Assembly (NCBI RefSeq): GCF_018860585.1
Contig: NZ_JAHKPR010000015.1
Span: 54,934-118,933, forward strand
Source of the DNA: Colwellia sp. E2M01
GTDB lineage: Bacteria > Pseudomonadota > Gammaproteobacteria > Enterobacterales > Alteromonadaceae
Length of the DNA stretch: 64,000 bases
Direction of reading: 5' to 3'
The position numbers and the translations under genes were made by a program. The notes under the pieces are model-generated. The model was not told where the DNA came from. It ran no database searches and saw only the letters and a program-made list of their open reading frames with translations. Below, in pieces: positions 30,541 through 41,391 of the stretch. Each line of letters opens with the position of its first letter. Within the stretch, counting starts at the first letter, position 1.

Positions 30541-30867
30541 TTATAAATTTTTATCTAAAAATTCTTTTAATTGAGTTTTAGATAATGCGCCAACTTTCGT
30601 ATCAGCAATTTCACCATCTTTAAAAAGTAATAATGTTGGAATACCGCGTACACCATATTTAGGAGGTGTAGCTGAGTTATCGTCTATGTTTAATTTACCA
30701 ACAGTAACTTTGCCTTCATATTCATTGGCAATATCGTCAAGTACTGGGGCAATCATTTTACAAGGACCACACCATTCAGCCCAAAAATCAACTAATACTA
30801 AACCTGATGCTTTTAATACATCTGCTTCAAAACTATCATCAGTTAGCTGAACAATTTTATCGCTCAT
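30541..30867 (-). CDS. trxA: Thioredoxin 1
   Basis: A 108-residue cytoplasmic disulfide reductase with the active site WCGPC (C33, C36) and the cis-proline segment [11 protein letters not shown]. Size and order match E. coli TrxA, encoded just before rho and divergent from rhlB. The 167-nt divergent gap to rhlB carries both promoters. Confidence 0.97.
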   Translation of the reverse strand: MSDKIVQLTDDSFEADVLKASGLVLVDFWAEWCGPCKMIAPVLDDIANEYEGKVTVGKLNIDDNSATPPKYGVRGIPTLLLFKDGEIADTKVGALSKTQLKEFLDKNL

Positions 30868-31034
30868 TATATTCTCCGTTTGTTGTGGCGAAACCGCCTT
30901 TAAAAGTAATTATACCGTGATTTTTCACTTTTCCAATACTGTTTTAAGTAACAATTAGTATTACTTATATCGGTTCAGTGAATTATTTATTTAATAAGCA
31001 ACCATTTCGCAAACAAAAATGTTAAGCTAGCGCC

Positions 31035-32336
31035 ATGAAAAAAACACACTTAACAGAAACGAAATTCGCTGACCTAAATCTTGCTCCGCAAGTTGTTACC
31101 GGATTAGAAGCCATGGGCTTCAATTATTGTACCTCTATCCAGGCACAGTCTTTACCAATTTTGTTGCAAGGCACTGATATTGCAGGCCAAGCACAAACAG
31201 GTGAAGGTAAAACTATTGCCTTTTTAGCAGCTACTTTCCATCATCTGCTTCAAAAAGAAGCGCCTACCCATAATCAGCCGCGTGCTTTGATTATGGCGCC
31301 TACGCGTGAGCTAGCCATTCAAATTGCTCGTGACGCAGAAGAAATGGCAAAAAGTACAGGATTACGCCTTGGTGTAGTTTATGGGGGCGAAGGTTACGAA
31401 AGTCAACGCCTAGTACTTGAACAAGGTGTTGATATTCTTATCGGGACTTGTGGTCGTTTAATTGATTACATGAAACAAGGTATATATAACCTTAATAACA
31501 TTGAAGCGATTGTGCTTGATGAAGCCGATAGAATGTTCGATTTAGGCTTTATTAAAGATATTCGTTATATGTTTAATAAAATGCCACCTGCGACAGAACG
31601 CTTAAGCATGCTATTTTCAGCAACCCTATCATTCCGTGTTAAAGAACTTGCGTTTGATCACATGAATGAGCCAACAAGTGTTGAAATAGCGCCTGAGCAA
31701 AAAACAAACACTCGCATTAGTGAAGAATTATTTTATCCATCAAACGAAGATAAAATGACTTTACTACAAACGCTAATCGAAGAGGATTGGCCTGAAAAAG
31801 CGATTATTTTTGCAAACACAAAACATGTTTGTGAAAAAGTATATGATCATTTAGTAGCTGACAAATTACGTGTTGGTTTATTAACCGGTGATGTTCCACA
31901 GAAAAAACGTGTAAAAATACTCGAAGAATTTACCGCAGGTAAAGTTGATATTTTAGTAGCAACTGATGTCGCTGCGCGTGGTTTACATATTCCAAGCGTT
32001 ACTCATGTATTTAACTATGACTTACCTGATGATTGTCAAGATTACGTACACCGTATTGGTCGTACTGGTCGTGCTGGTGAAACAGGCCATGCTATTAGTT
32101 TAGCCTGTGAACAATATGTTTTTAATTTACCTGAAATTGAAACCTATATTGAGCATGAATTACCGGTAACTAAGTATGATCATGATGCATTACTAACTGA
32201 CTTACCTAAACCAAAACCTCGTCAACGCCGTCCTAGAGGCAATAACTCTAGAACAGGTAACAGACAAGGTGGACGTTCTAATTCTCGCTCACAAGGTAAT
32301 CGTGGCGGAAATAGTCATAACGGAAACAGAAGTTAA
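31035..32336 (+). CDS. rhlB: ATP-dependent RNA helicase RhlB
   Basis: RhlB is a DEAD-box helicase that unwinds structured RNA for the RNA degradosome. The 433-residue protein has all core motifs: Q-motif ([10 protein letters not shown]), motif I AQTGEGKT (Glu where many RhlB have Thr), DEAD in [12 protein letters not shown] in LFSATLS, and [10 protein letters not shown]. The last 45 residues are a basic Arg/Gly/Asn/Ser-rich RNA-binding tail. Order trxA-rhlB-gppA is conserved. Confidence 0.95.
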   Translation: MKKTHLTETKFADLNLAPQVVTGLEAMGFNYCTSIQAQSLPILLQGTDIAGQAQTGEGKTIAFLAATFHHLLQKEAPTHNQPRALIMAPTRELAIQIARDAEEMAKSTGLRLGVVYGGEGYESQRLVLEQGVDILIGTCGRLIDYMKQGIYNLNNIEAIVLDEADRMFDLGFIKDIRYMFNKMPPATERLSMLFSATLSFRVKELAFDHMNEPTSVEIAPEQKTNTRISEELFYPSNEDKMTLLQTLIEEDWPEKAIIFANTKHVCEKVYDHLVADKLRVGLLTGDVPQKKRVKILEEFTAGKVDILVATDVAARGLHIPSVTHVFNYDLPDDCQDYVHRIGRTGRAGETGHAISLACEQYVFNLPEIETYIEHELPVTKYDHDALLTDLPKPKPRQRRPRGNNSRTGNRQGGRSNSRSQGNRGGNSHNGNRS

Positions 32337-32365
32337 AACTTAACTTTTTATGGGTATTCAGTACA

Positions 32366-33367
32366 TTGAGTGATCTAGCTAGCCTAAACCAAGCCACACC
32401 TGAAGCAATAAAAGTGGCAATTCCACAGTATGATGAATCCCATTATGCTGTGGTTGATTTAGGCTCAAATAGCTTTCATCTCCTTATTACTCAATTAGTT
32501 AATACACCTACAGGTAAAACAATTCAAACGGTTAATAAAGTTAAGCAAAAAGTACGCTTGGCTGCGGGTTTAGATAGTAACAACCTACTAACCGACGATG
32601 CCATTGAACTTGGTCTTGATTGTCTTAGAAATTTCGCCTTATATCTCAACACCATCCCTGTTAACAATATATTAATTGTTGCTACTGCGGCATTACGCAT
32701 TGCCACAAACAACCAGTTATTTTTTGACGCTGCGGCAAAAATTTTGCCTAAGCCAATTAAGTTACTTTCAGGCGAGCAAGAAGCTGAAACCATTTATGCC
32801 GGTGTTGCACATACTGCAAAATGTAATTTACAAGCTGCTCAAAAGCAATTAGTTATTGATATCGGCGGTGCTAGTACCGAAGTTATCGTAGGCGTTGGTT
32901 GCAGCGCTAAAAAAGTTGTTAGTTTAAATATCGGCTGTGTGAGTTTTATCGGACAATTTTTTTCTAATAACACTTTATCACAAGAAAATTTTAACTCTTG
33001 TATTAGTGCGGCTGAAGCTATTATCACGCCTATTAAAGACGAATTTATTCAACTAGGTTGGCAATATGCGGTAAGTAGCTCTGGTACCATGCAAGCTTGT
33101 GTTGAAATTTTACAAGCTCGGCAACAAAACCCCGTTGTTACTCTCGACTTTCTATTAGAAATTAAAGCCGCGCTTATCCAGTGTAAAACCATAAATAATA
33201 TTAAAATAGAAGGTCTTAGAGACGATCGCGCAGCAGTACTCGCCAGTGGTTTAAGTATATTAATTGCGTTGTTTACTTGTTTAAATATTAAAGAGTTATG
33301 CCTGTCTAGTGGCGCATTGCGTGAAGGTTTATTTTTTGAATTAGTGCCTGACGCTAAAATAATATAA
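32366..33367 (+). CDS. gppA: Ppx/GppA family phosphatase
   Basis: Family members hydrolyse polyphosphate or guanosine pentaphosphate. The 333-residue product has the actin-like ATPase fold blocks VVDLGSNSFHLLI, ATAALRIATN, SGEQEAETIYAG and IDIGGASTEVIVG. It lacks the C-terminal HD-type domain of E. coli GppA (about 490 residues), so it is the short form. The only usable start is TTG 32366, with a weak ribosome site, 29 nt after rhlB. The symbol follows the rhlB-gppA order; exopolyphosphatase is the alternative. Confidence 0.82.
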   Translation: MSDLASLNQATPEAIKVAIPQYDESHYAVVDLGSNSFHLLITQLVNTPTGKTIQTVNKVKQKVRLAAGLDSNNLLTDDAIELGLDCLRNFALYLNTIPVNNILIVATAALRIATNNQLFFDAAAKILPKPIKLLSGEQEAETIYAGVAHTAKCNLQAAQKQLVIDIGGASTEVIVGVGCSAKKVVSLNIGCVSFIGQFFSNNTLSQENFNSCISAAEAIITPIKDEFIQLGWQYAVSSSGTMQACVEILQARQQNPVVTLDFLLEIKAALIQCKTINNIKIEGLRDDRAAVLASGLSILIALFTCLNIKELCLSSGALREGLFFELVPDAKII

Positions 33368-33402
33368 TCCTACTCGGCTTTAAAATTTCGAACTGAACTC
33401 AT

Positions 33403-33432
33403 AAAAAACGCGACATAATTGTCGCGTTTTTT
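33403..33432. terminator. Bidirectional terminator between gppA and hemB
   Basis: A perfect 12-bp stem AAAAAACGCGAC (33403-33414) pairs with 33421-33432 around ATAATT, giving T-runs on both strands. It serves the convergent gppA and hemB. Confidence 0.93.
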
Positions 33433-33476
33433 ATAGCTAACATTTTAAAATCAATATTCTGAATTAAAGTCTTAAG

Positions 33477-34556
<1,080 letters not shown>

Positions 34557-35438
34557 TTATTCGGTTATCGCCTGTTGTTGCGTTTGGTTCCGTCCATTAT
34601 GTTTAGCTTGATACAAAGCTTTATCGGCAGCAGCAAAAATTTCTTCTGGGCCAATACCTTTTTGTTTGAAGTAGGTACTAACACCACAACTAATTGTTAA
34701 TGGGATTTCAGTATCTTGAAATTGAAACGCTTGCTCACATACCTGTAAACGTAATTGTTCAGCCATAAGTAATGCACCATCAGCGTCGGTGTTAGGTAAA
34801 ATTAAGCAAAATTCTTCTCCGCCGTAACGGAAGGCTTTATCAGTACTGCGCTTTAAGCTTTTAGTAATTATTTTTGCCAGCCAAACCAAGCAGTTATCAC
34901 CCGCAATATGGCCATGATTATCATTAACCGATTTAAAGTGATCAATATCAATCACCACTAAACTCAGTGGTGTTATATTGCGACGACTGCGACGATGTTC
35001 AGCTAATATTTTTTGATCATAAAAGCGGCGATTATGTAAACCAGTTAATTCGTCTAATATATTCTTACGTTCTAGCTCTTGATTCGCACTTTCTAACTCT
35101 TGTAGAGCGATATTAAGTTCAATAGTTCGCTCTTGTACACGCTCTTCTAACAAGTCTTGATTGTCTTGTTGTTCTATCGCTAACTTATCCATTGCTTGTT
35201 GAATCACTTTAGCGTTTTTTTTTGCTGATTTAAGTTTTTGCATCATTTTTTGATATTTATGACGATTGTGACGGTGCAAATATTTAAAAAATAGACTCGA
35301 TATAAGTATGCCGATTAAAAACCCTAAGCCTAAGTTTAATGATGTATTGCTTTCAGCGACCATTGCTGTAGCCACAGGTACATAACTCAGCAATAAAGCT
35401 GCGCCACTAACTATCCGAAATAAAAACAATAATTTCAT
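34557..35438 (-). CDS. Membrane diguanylate cyclase (GGDEF domain)
   Basis: A 293-residue protein with two N-terminal hydrophobic helices (about 5-25 and 31-50), a coiled-coil segment (about 55-125) and a GGDEF domain. The signature is GGEEF and an RSTD I-site lies five residues before it, so it should be an active, feedback-inhibited cyclic di-GMP synthase. Its start overlaps the tatD stop by 1 nt (TAATG), implying coupled translation at the end of the tatABC-tatD transcript. Confidence 0.92.
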   Translation of the reverse strand: MKLLFLFRIVSGAALLLSYVPVATAMVAESNTSLNLGLGFLIGILISSLFFKYLHRHNRHKYQKMMQKLKSAKKNAKVIQQAMDKLAIEQQDNQDLLEERVQERTIELNIALQELESANQELERKNILDELTGLHNRRFYDQKILAEHRRSRRNITPLSLVVIDIDHFKSVNDNHGHIAGDNCLVWLAKIITKSLKRSTDKAFRYGGEEFCLILPNTDADGALLMAEQLRLQVCEQAFQFQDTEIPLTISCGVSTYFKQKGIGPEEIFAAADKALYQAKHNGRNQTQQQAITE

Positions 35439-36316
35439 TAAAAGGATTCTTTTATGGCTGGTAAATTAAATACATTTTGTGCATTCATACGAGTTTGCCT
35501 AGCAATTTCTGCCTGGTCAATACCTGTAATATTAGCTATTTCTTTCAATATATAAGGGAGATAACTAGGCTCATTACGGCTACTTTTAGGTTTAGGGCGA
35601 ATTGTTCTTGGCGTTAAGTATGGTGCATCGGTTTCAATCAATAGCCTATTTAATGGTATTAAACCTACAATGTCTCGTAATGCTTGCCCACGGCGTTCAT
35701 CGCAAAGCCAGCCCGTGATACCGACATACATATCGGCGGCTAAACACTGAATTAATTCATCTTTAGTACCGGTAAAACAATGCGTTATCATTGCAGGAAT
35801 TTTGCCAACATAAGGTGACAAGGTTTTAAACCATGGTTCAAAAGCATCACGTTGATGTAAAAATAACGGCATATTTAACTCAGCCGCTAATACTACTTGC
35901 TCAGCAAATACTTTCTGTTGTTGTGCTGGAGCTGAAAAATTTCGATTGAAGTCTAAACCGCACTCACCAATAGCCTTAACTTGTTCATTGTCAGCTAAAG
36001 CTTTAAGTTTATCTAAATAATCATCACAAACATGATCAGCATCATGAGGGTGAACACCTGCAGTACAATACAGGTAATTTGGAAAGGTATGCTGATACTG
36101 CTTACATAAAGCTAGTGCTTTTTGGCTTTCAAAAACACTAGTGCCAGTAATTAATAAATGACTTAATTTTGCCTGTTGGCTACGTAAAATAACGTCTTCA
36201 CGATCTTTGTCAAAGCGTTGATTAGTCAAATTAACACCAATATCTATCAAGCTAATATCAGCCTGATCACTCATAGTAGTATCTGCAATGGTATGGCTTA
36301 AAATAGTGTTATTCAA
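35438..36316 (-). CDS. tatD: TatD family metal-dependent deoxyribonuclease
   Basis: A TIM-barrel nuclease with the TatD-type N-terminus IDIGVNLTNQRFDKDREDV and metal residues in GVHPHD, GECGLDFNRNFS, ITHCFTG and ETDAPYLTP. The motif order follows E. coli TatD closely. Start is TTG 36316, with GAGG 5 nt upstream. The first 24 residues are an extension, and an internal ATG (36274) lacks a ribosome site. Encoded downstream of tatABC and one unknown gene. Confidence 0.93.
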   Translation of the reverse strand: MNNTILSHTIADTTMSDQADISLIDIGVNLTNQRFDKDREDVILRSQQAKLSHLLITGTSVFESQKALALCKQYQHTFPNYLYCTAGVHPHDADHVCDDYLDKLKALADNEQVKAIGECGLDFNRNFSAPAQQQKVFAEQVVLAAELNMPLFLHQRDAFEPWFKTLSPYVGKIPAMITHCFTGTKDELIQCLAADMYVGITGWLCDERRGQALRDIVGLIPLNRLLIETDAPYLTPRTIRPKPKSSRNEPSYLPYILKEIANITGIDQAEIARQTRMNAQNVFNLPAIKESF

Positions 36317-36328
36317 AGTAACCTCGCG

Positions 36329-36820
36329 CTATTGGAGTCTTTTGACTTTTATACGTTTAGTGGTATTTTCTTTTTGCAAATATATAGCACTTAATGCCCC
36401 TTTAGTTAGCGTAACACGCTGACCTACTTTCAAGCTTAATTGGTTACTATCTTTTTGCTGCCATTTTTGTTGGTTTTCAAAATAAATAATCCACTTACCG
36501 TAAGGATTTTTACTTAAGTCACTAATGGTTAAAGTGACTTTTTTTATTTCGTTAGCTCGCTCTACATCACTTTTTTTTAAGTGCTCTTTGGCAAAATTAT
36601 CTTTAATTTGATTAGGTTGAATAGCTATCTCGTCAAAACAGGCTAACCGTGCTGAATTCTCTATTACTTTATTACACACCACTAGTTGCTGATTTAAAGA
36701 GATTTCATCAGCAACCCCGTTATGTGTATATAAACTTACCAATAAGTAGAAAAAAATACAGCCGACCTTATATCCGCCGCGAGTTAATAATGCTTTTTTA
36801 CTATTGCTGAGTAGTTTCAT
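36329..36820 (-). CDS. Exported protein of unknown function in the tat operon
   Basis: The product has a signal peptide (hydrophobic [19 protein letters not shown], cleavage before DE). The mature N-terminus has [20 protein letters not shown], a short two-cysteine pattern (CxxI...RLxCFD) that I know from several envelope and secretion-associated proteins. The C-terminal half is beta-rich and basic. Several starts are possible. ATG 36865 would overlap tatC by 65 nt. ATG 36820, with AAGAA upstream, overlaps by 20 nt and still gives a full signal peptide. Placement between tatC and tatD suggests cotranscription with Tat export genes; the function is not known. Confidence 0.7.
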   Translation of the reverse strand: MKLLSNSKKALLTRGGYKVGCIFFYLLVSLYTHNGVADEISLNQQLVVCNKVIENSARLACFDEIAIQPNQIKDNFAKEHLKKSDVERANEIKKVTLTISDLSKNPYGKWIIYFENQQKWQQKDSNQLSLKVGQRVTLTKGALSAIYLQKENTTKRIKVKRLQ

Positions 36821-37559
36821 TGGTAATTTCTTCATCATCTTTATGATAAAGGGAGGCAATAACAATGCCTATTTCGAATAAAATGAGCATAGGTACAGCA
36901 AGCATAGTTTGCGAAATAATATCAGGCGGAGTTAATAACATGCCAATAACAAACGCACCAACAATAACATAAGGACGTTTTTCTCTTAAACTTGCCGGTG
37001 TTGTTATACCTGTCCAACACATTAAAATAATGGCAATAGGTATTTCAAACGCAACCCCAAAAGCAAAGAATAATTTTAGAATAAAATCTAAATAACTACT
37101 TATATCTGTAGCAATAACCACCCCTTCTGGCGCAACCGAGGTAAAAAAAGCAAATACGACAGGGAACACAATAAAATACGCAAAGGCTATACCTGCGTAA
37201 AACAGCATGGTTGAACCAAGCATTAACGGTGCAATTAAACGCTTTTCATTACTATATAATCCTGGCGCTACAAATGCCCACACTTGATATAAAACAAATG
37301 GCATAGCAATAAATAATGAGAGCACTAAGGTAAGTTTAAAAGGCGCAAAAAAAGGAGATGCAACATCTGTAGCTATCATTTGGGAGCCTTCAGGCATCAC
37401 GGATAATAATGGCTGCGCTACGTATTGGTATATGTCTTGTGCAAAGTAAACTAAGCAACAAAAAACAATAAGCACCCCTAAAACAGAACGTAATAGACTA
37501 TTACGTAATTCTAAAAGATGATCAAACAGACTGGCAGGTTGTGTTGGAGGCGTACTCAT
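36801..37559 (-). CDS. tatC: Twin-arginine translocase subunit TatC
   Basis: TatC is the six-helix receptor for twin-arginine signal peptides. The 252-residue protein has the conserved start of the family ([20 protein letters not shown]), the [32 protein letters not shown] segment in the first loop and third helix region, and [11 protein letters not shown] late. Its start overlaps the end of tatB by 4 nt (ATGA). The C-terminal tail is charged ([12 protein letters not shown]). Confidence 0.96.
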   Translation of the reverse strand: MSTPPTQPASLFDHLLELRNSLLRSVLGVLIVFCCLVYFAQDIYQYVAQPLLSVMPEGSQMIATDVASPFFAPFKLTLVLSLFIAMPFVLYQVWAFVAPGLYSNEKRLIAPLMLGSTMLFYAGIAFAYFIVFPVVFAFFTSVAPEGVVIATDISSYLDFILKLFFAFGVAFEIPIAIILMCWTGITTPASLREKRPYVIVGAFVIGMLLTPPDIISQTMLAVPMLILFEIGIVIASLYHKDDEEITNETTQQ

Positions 37560-37984
37560 AATTGAGGTTTATCACTTACTTCATTTTGCGGTTGATCTAC
37601 AGGCTTGGTTGTCGTCTTACCGACTGCGCTAATTTTTTTTTCTTCAGGCGAAGGCTCACTTGGGTTAATCTCTGCCTCTTGAGTATCCACTTTTTTAAAC
37701 GGTTCAGTTACTGAATCTGCAGCTTCGCGCAATGTTTTTAATGACGCTGCAACCTCAGGGCTAAGATTTTGTAAGTTACTTTCTTCTGCTTTTTTCAAGT
37801 TAGTATGCAGTTCATGAACACGTAACTCTTCTGTTAATTCTGCTTTTACAGTATCGCTAAATTTACGCGCTCCAGATATCCAACCACGAATGGTGCGAAT
37901 AGCAACGGGTAAACGTTCTGGACCTAGAATAACTAAGCCCATAATTGCAATGAGTACTAACTCCCAAAAACCAACATCAAACAT
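37556..37984 (-). CDS. tatB: Twin-arginine translocase subunit TatB
   Basis: TatB forms the receptor complex with TatC. The 142-residue protein has a single N-terminal helix ([21 protein letters not shown]), the GPERLP hinge and an amphipathic helix. A long acidic, Pro-rich tail (from about residue 85) is typical of TatB as against TatA. It lies 3 nt after tatA. Confidence 0.95.
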   Translation of the reverse strand: MFDVGFWELVLIAIMGLVILGPERLPVAIRTIRGWISGARKFSDTVKAELTEELRVHELHTNLKKAEESNLQNLSPEVAASLKTLREAADSVTEPFKKVDTQEAEINPSEPSPEEKKISAVGKTTTKPVDQPQNEVSDKPQL

Positions 37985-37987
37985 AAA

Positions 37988-38242
37988 TTAAGCCTGATCG
38001 TTTTCTTTAGTTTTATTGGCAGAGGCCGTATTAATATCTTCAGCTGACTTAGTGCTTGTATCTGCAATAGTATCTGCAGGCTTTTCATCGTCACTTTGCT
38101 TTTTATCTTCACCTATAGCACTTTTAAAGCCTTTAACAGCTGAGCCTAAATCACCACCTAAGTTACGCAACTTTTTAGTGCCAAATAAAAGTACAATAAT
38201 AACGGCAATAATAACTAGTTGCCAAATTCCGATTCCACCCAT
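37988..38242 (-). CDS. tatA: Twin-arginine translocase subunit TatA
   Basis: TatA oligomers form the protein-conducting element of the Tat pathway. The 84-residue protein has one N-terminal helix ([19 protein letters not shown]), the [14 protein letters not shown] hinge, then an amphipathic helix and a Ser/Asp/Lys tail. First gene of tatABC-X-tatD-GGDEF; its promoter is in the 245-nt gap to the rpoH terminator. Confidence 0.95.
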   Translation of the reverse strand: MGGIGIWQLVIIAVIIVLLFGTKKLRNLGGDLGSAVKGFKSAIGEDKKQSDDEKPADTIADTSTKSAEDINTASANKTKENDQA

Positions 38243-38437
38243 AATAACTCCACTCCTAATATTTGATGTTCACAAGACTAATTTCTGTTTAGCCTATGTT
38301 ATATGTATTTGCATTATATACCCAAATTGACTTAGGAAACGAGCAAAAGCCTTAATGAATGGCTAACTTATGCGTTAAAAAAAACTTTAACGTATATGTT
38401 GCCAACTCTTTATTTAAATTGAACTAAATTTTAGATA

Positions 38438-38467
38438 TAAAAAAACCGACATTGTGTCGGTTTTTTT
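38438..38467 (-). terminator. Terminator of rpoH
   Basis: AAAAACCGAC (38441-38450), a 5-nt loop and GTCGGTTTTT (38456-38465) form a 10-bp stem flanked by A and T runs, 20 nt past the rpoH stop. Confidence 0.88.
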
Positions 38468-38486
38468 AATAATAAGATTATAAGCG

Positions 38487-39344
38487 CTAATCAAAAACCA
38501 TAGTATTTTTTAATTTAGATAACGCATTTTTTTCTAACTGTCTTACACGCTCTGCTGAAATATCATATTTATTCGCAAGCTCTTGTAATGTTGTTTTATC
38601 TTCGGTTAACCAACGCGTTTTGATAATATCTTGGCTACGTTCATCAAGTGCTACAAGCGCTGTTGATAAGCGTTGATTCGCATGATCTTCCCAGTTATTA
38701 TTTTCAACTTCAACCGCTAAGTCTGACTGCTTGTCTTCAAGGTATTGTGCTGGAGAAAAACTACCCGCTCCAACATTATCGTCATCATCATTTGATAATT
38801 CAAATGCTTGGTCATGGCTACTCATACGAGATTCCATTTCTATTACATCTTTAGTCGTTACACCAAGAGTTTCAGCTACTGTACTCACTTCTTCAGCGCT
38901 AAACCAACCTAAACGTTTTTTATTTTTACGTAGGTTAAAAAATAATTTACGTTGCGCTTTTGTTGTCGCAACTTTAACTATGCGCCAGTTTTTAAGCACA
39001 TATTCATGAATTTCAGCTTTGATCCAATGCACAGCAAATGAAACTAAACGTACACCTACTTCTGGATTGAAACGTTTAACGGCTTTCATCAAGCCGACGT
39101 TGCCTTCTTGTACTAAGTCAGCATGTGGTAAACCATAACCAGCATAGCCTTTTGCAACATGAATAACAAAACGTAAGTGCGACATGATTAATTCTTGTGC
39201 CGCTTGTAAATCATTATTTTCGTATAGGCGAGTAGCCAGATCATGCTCCTTATCAGCTGTTAACATTGGAATGTTATACGCTGATTGCATGTATGCTTCG
39301 ATACTACCGCTTTTAGGTAAAGTAAGTTGCATTGACTGATCCAT
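38487..39344 (-). CDS. rpoH: RNA polymerase sigma-32 factor (heat shock)
   Basis: RpoH directs RNA polymerase to heat-shock promoters. The 285-residue protein has region 2 ([20 protein letters not shown]), the sigma-32-specific RpoH box [10 protein letters not shown] and region 4 ([20 protein letters not shown]). AAAGGAGAG precedes the ATG. The 298-nt upstream region (39345-39642) separates it from ftsX and should contain its promoters; I cannot assign them. The 5' end of the message may form a thermosensor as in E. coli, which I did not fold. Confidence 0.96.
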   Translation of the reverse strand: MDQSMQLTLPKSGSIEAYMQSAYNIPMLTADKEHDLATRLYENNDLQAAQELIMSHLRFVIHVAKGYAGYGLPHADLVQEGNVGLMKAVKRFNPEVGVRLVSFAVHWIKAEIHEYVLKNWRIVKVATTKAQRKLFFNLRKNKKRLGWFSAEEVSTVAETLGVTTKDVIEMESRMSSHDQAFELSNDDDDNVGAGSFSPAQYLEDKQSDLAVEVENNNWEDHANQRLSTALVALDERSQDIIKTRWLTEDKTTLQELANKYDISAERVRQLEKNALSKLKNTMVFD

Positions 39345-39642
39345 AATGACTCTCCTTTATTCTCTTCATTCTTTAATTATTTCTTGAAATCACCCGAGGT
39401 AAATAACATGTCGTCAAGAACATATTTTGCCGAACTATCAGCAACGGGGATATGAACATTAGCTCAATAAACAGGGTGGTACAAGGTGATCTTACATTTT
39501 TTTAATGAATTAAATGTGACTATTTGTAATCATATTTAATTATTAATATTAAACAGTAGCTTACACTTATTAGTGAGTACTTTTTTATTGCTCATGTTTA
39601 CATACTAATGTTAAATGTCAGGCTTATTATGAGCAATTCCGG

Positions 39643-40617
39643 CTAATCTGCATTAGGCTCTATGTCTTTAATATGTTGGTTCACAGAAATATAGCTACCC
39701 ACTAAAGCTAGTGTAATAGCAAAAACAATTAACATTAACGCTTCACTGCCGTTCAAACCAACTAATTGAAAGTTACTTTGATATAACTCACTTAAATCAT
39801 TAATTGCATAACCTAAATACCAAGCGAGTATTGTTACGGTAATACATGAAAGAATACCGCCAAAAATCCCATACCAAATACCTGAGTATAAAAATGGACG
39901 TTGAATAAAGCTGTCGGTTGCACCGACTAGCTTCATAATAGCAATAGCATCTTTTTCATTTAAAATTGCTAAACGAATGGTATTACCAACAATCAATACA
40001 ACTGACAAACACAGTAACAAAGCAACACCAATAACAATATCTTCAATTAAACGTGTCATTGCCTCTAAACGTGTTAACCACTCTAAATCAAGCTTACCCT
40101 GATCTACTTCTCGTTCATTACTTAGCTTTGCCAATAAATCATTAGCCGCTTCCGCCTGGCTAGCTCTTTGCGTCGGAGTAACAAGCACTGTTGCTGGTAG
40201 CGGATTTTTATCTAAATATTCAAGTGATTGGCCAAACCCTGATAATACTTTAAACTCTTTTAATGCTTGCTCTGCAGAAATATACTTTACTTCAGCAACA
40301 TCATTATCAAGACCAATACGTTTAACCAAATTTTGAGCGCTTTTTTCACTAGTAGACAACTTTAAAAACAAGGTAATTTGTGAAGCGCTGTCCCACTGCT
40401 CACTAACCTGCTCAGCATTCTTGATGAAAAGATGTAAAGTTGCCGGTAAGGCTAAACTAATACCCAATACAAAAATGGTCATCACAGTCGTAAAAGGTGT
40501 ACGCCATAATCCTCCTAAACTGCCTATTGCTTGTTGTGCGTGCCTAATAGGCAAAGTCATTAAACGTCGAAACATACTTGAACGCTGATGTAAGCCACTA
40601 CGATGTAAATTACTCAT
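39643..40617 (-). CDS. ftsX: Cell division protein FtsX
   Basis: FtsX is the four-helix membrane partner of FtsE that controls septal peptidoglycan hydrolysis. The product has a cytoplasmic N-terminus, one helix near residue 50, a periplasmic domain of about 100 residues and three C-terminal helices. I chose ATG 40617 (MSNLHRSG), with GAGGTG upstream, giving 324 residues and an 8-nt overlap with ftsE. ATG 40656 would overlap by 47 nt. Last gene of ftsYEX. Confidence 0.93.
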   Translation of the reverse strand: MSNLHRSGLHQRSSMFRRLMTLPIRHAQQAIGSLGGLWRTPFTTVMTIFVLGISLALPATLHLFIKNAEQVSEQWDSASQITLFLKLSTSEKSAQNLVKRIGLDNDVAEVKYISAEQALKEFKVLSGFGQSLEYLDKNPLPATVLVTPTQRASQAEAANDLLAKLSNEREVDQGKLDLEWLTRLEAMTRLIEDIVIGVALLLCLSVVLIVGNTIRLAILNEKDAIAIMKLVGATDSFIQRPFLYSGIWYGIFGGILSCITVTILAWYLGYAINDLSELYQSNFQLVGLNGSEALMLIVFAITLALVGSYISVNQHIKDIEPNAD

Positions 40618-41308
40618 CAGCAACACCTCGCGCTTGTAAGCCATCAACAATACCATCGTTGATCATGGTGCCTTCTTTTAAGGTTAAGGTGCGATATCTC
40701 ATGCGAGCAATCAAACCTAAATCATGAGTAGCAATTAATACGGTTACACCGGCAGCATTAAATTCTTCAAATAAACGAATGATGTCTAAAGATAGTTTTG
40801 GATCTAAATTACCAGTAGGCTCATCGGCAAGCAAAATAGGTGGTTTATTAACAATAGCGCGAGCAATACCAACACGTTGTTGTTCACCGCCTGAAAGCAT
40901 GTGTGGATAACATTTTAATTTAGTCGTTAAATGTACTTTTTCTAACGCTGTTTCAACACGTTTTTTAATTTCTTTACTACTAACACCTTCAATAATAAGC
41001 GGTAAAGCAACGTTGTCAAAAACGGTTCGATCTTTAAGTAAGTTATGACTTTGAAATATCATGCCAATACCGCGACGCACATAAGGTACTTGCTTGTATT
41101 GAATGTCTGACAATTCAGTATGGTTAACCTGAATACTACCCGAGCTTGGCTTTTCCATTAATGAAATTAATTTTAATAAAGTACTTTTACCTGCGCCAGA
41201 ATGACCCGTTAAAAACGCCATTTCACCACTTTCAAGACTAAAACTCACTTGTTTTAATGCTAGAAAACCGCCAGGGTAGGTTTTGTTCACCTTATTGAAT
41301 TCAATCAT
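40610..41308 (-). CDS. ftsE: Cell division ATP-binding protein FtsE
   Basis: FtsE is the ABC-type ATPase of the FtsEX divisome complex. The 232-residue protein has Walker A GHSGAGKST (35-43), signature LSGGEQQ (138-144), and Walker B ILLADEP followed by TGNLD. It starts 83 nt after ftsY and overlaps ftsX. Confidence 0.96.
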   Translation of the reverse strand: MIEFNKVNKTYPGGFLALKQVSFSLESGEMAFLTGHSGAGKSTLLKLISLMEKPSSGSIQVNHTELSDIQYKQVPYVRRGIGMIFQSHNLLKDRTVFDNVALPLIIEGVSSKEIKKRVETALEKVHLTTKLKCYPHMLSGGEQQRVGIARAIVNKPPILLADEPTGNLDPKLSLDIIRLFEEFNAAGVTVLIATHDLGLIARMRYRTLTLKEGTMINDGIVDGLQARGVADE

Positions 41309-41391
41309 ATTATTTTATTTATTATCCAAGTAAGTAAGCTTAATGAGTAATTTAAGCAAGAGAATAATTTAACACAGTTATTCTAGTATCT

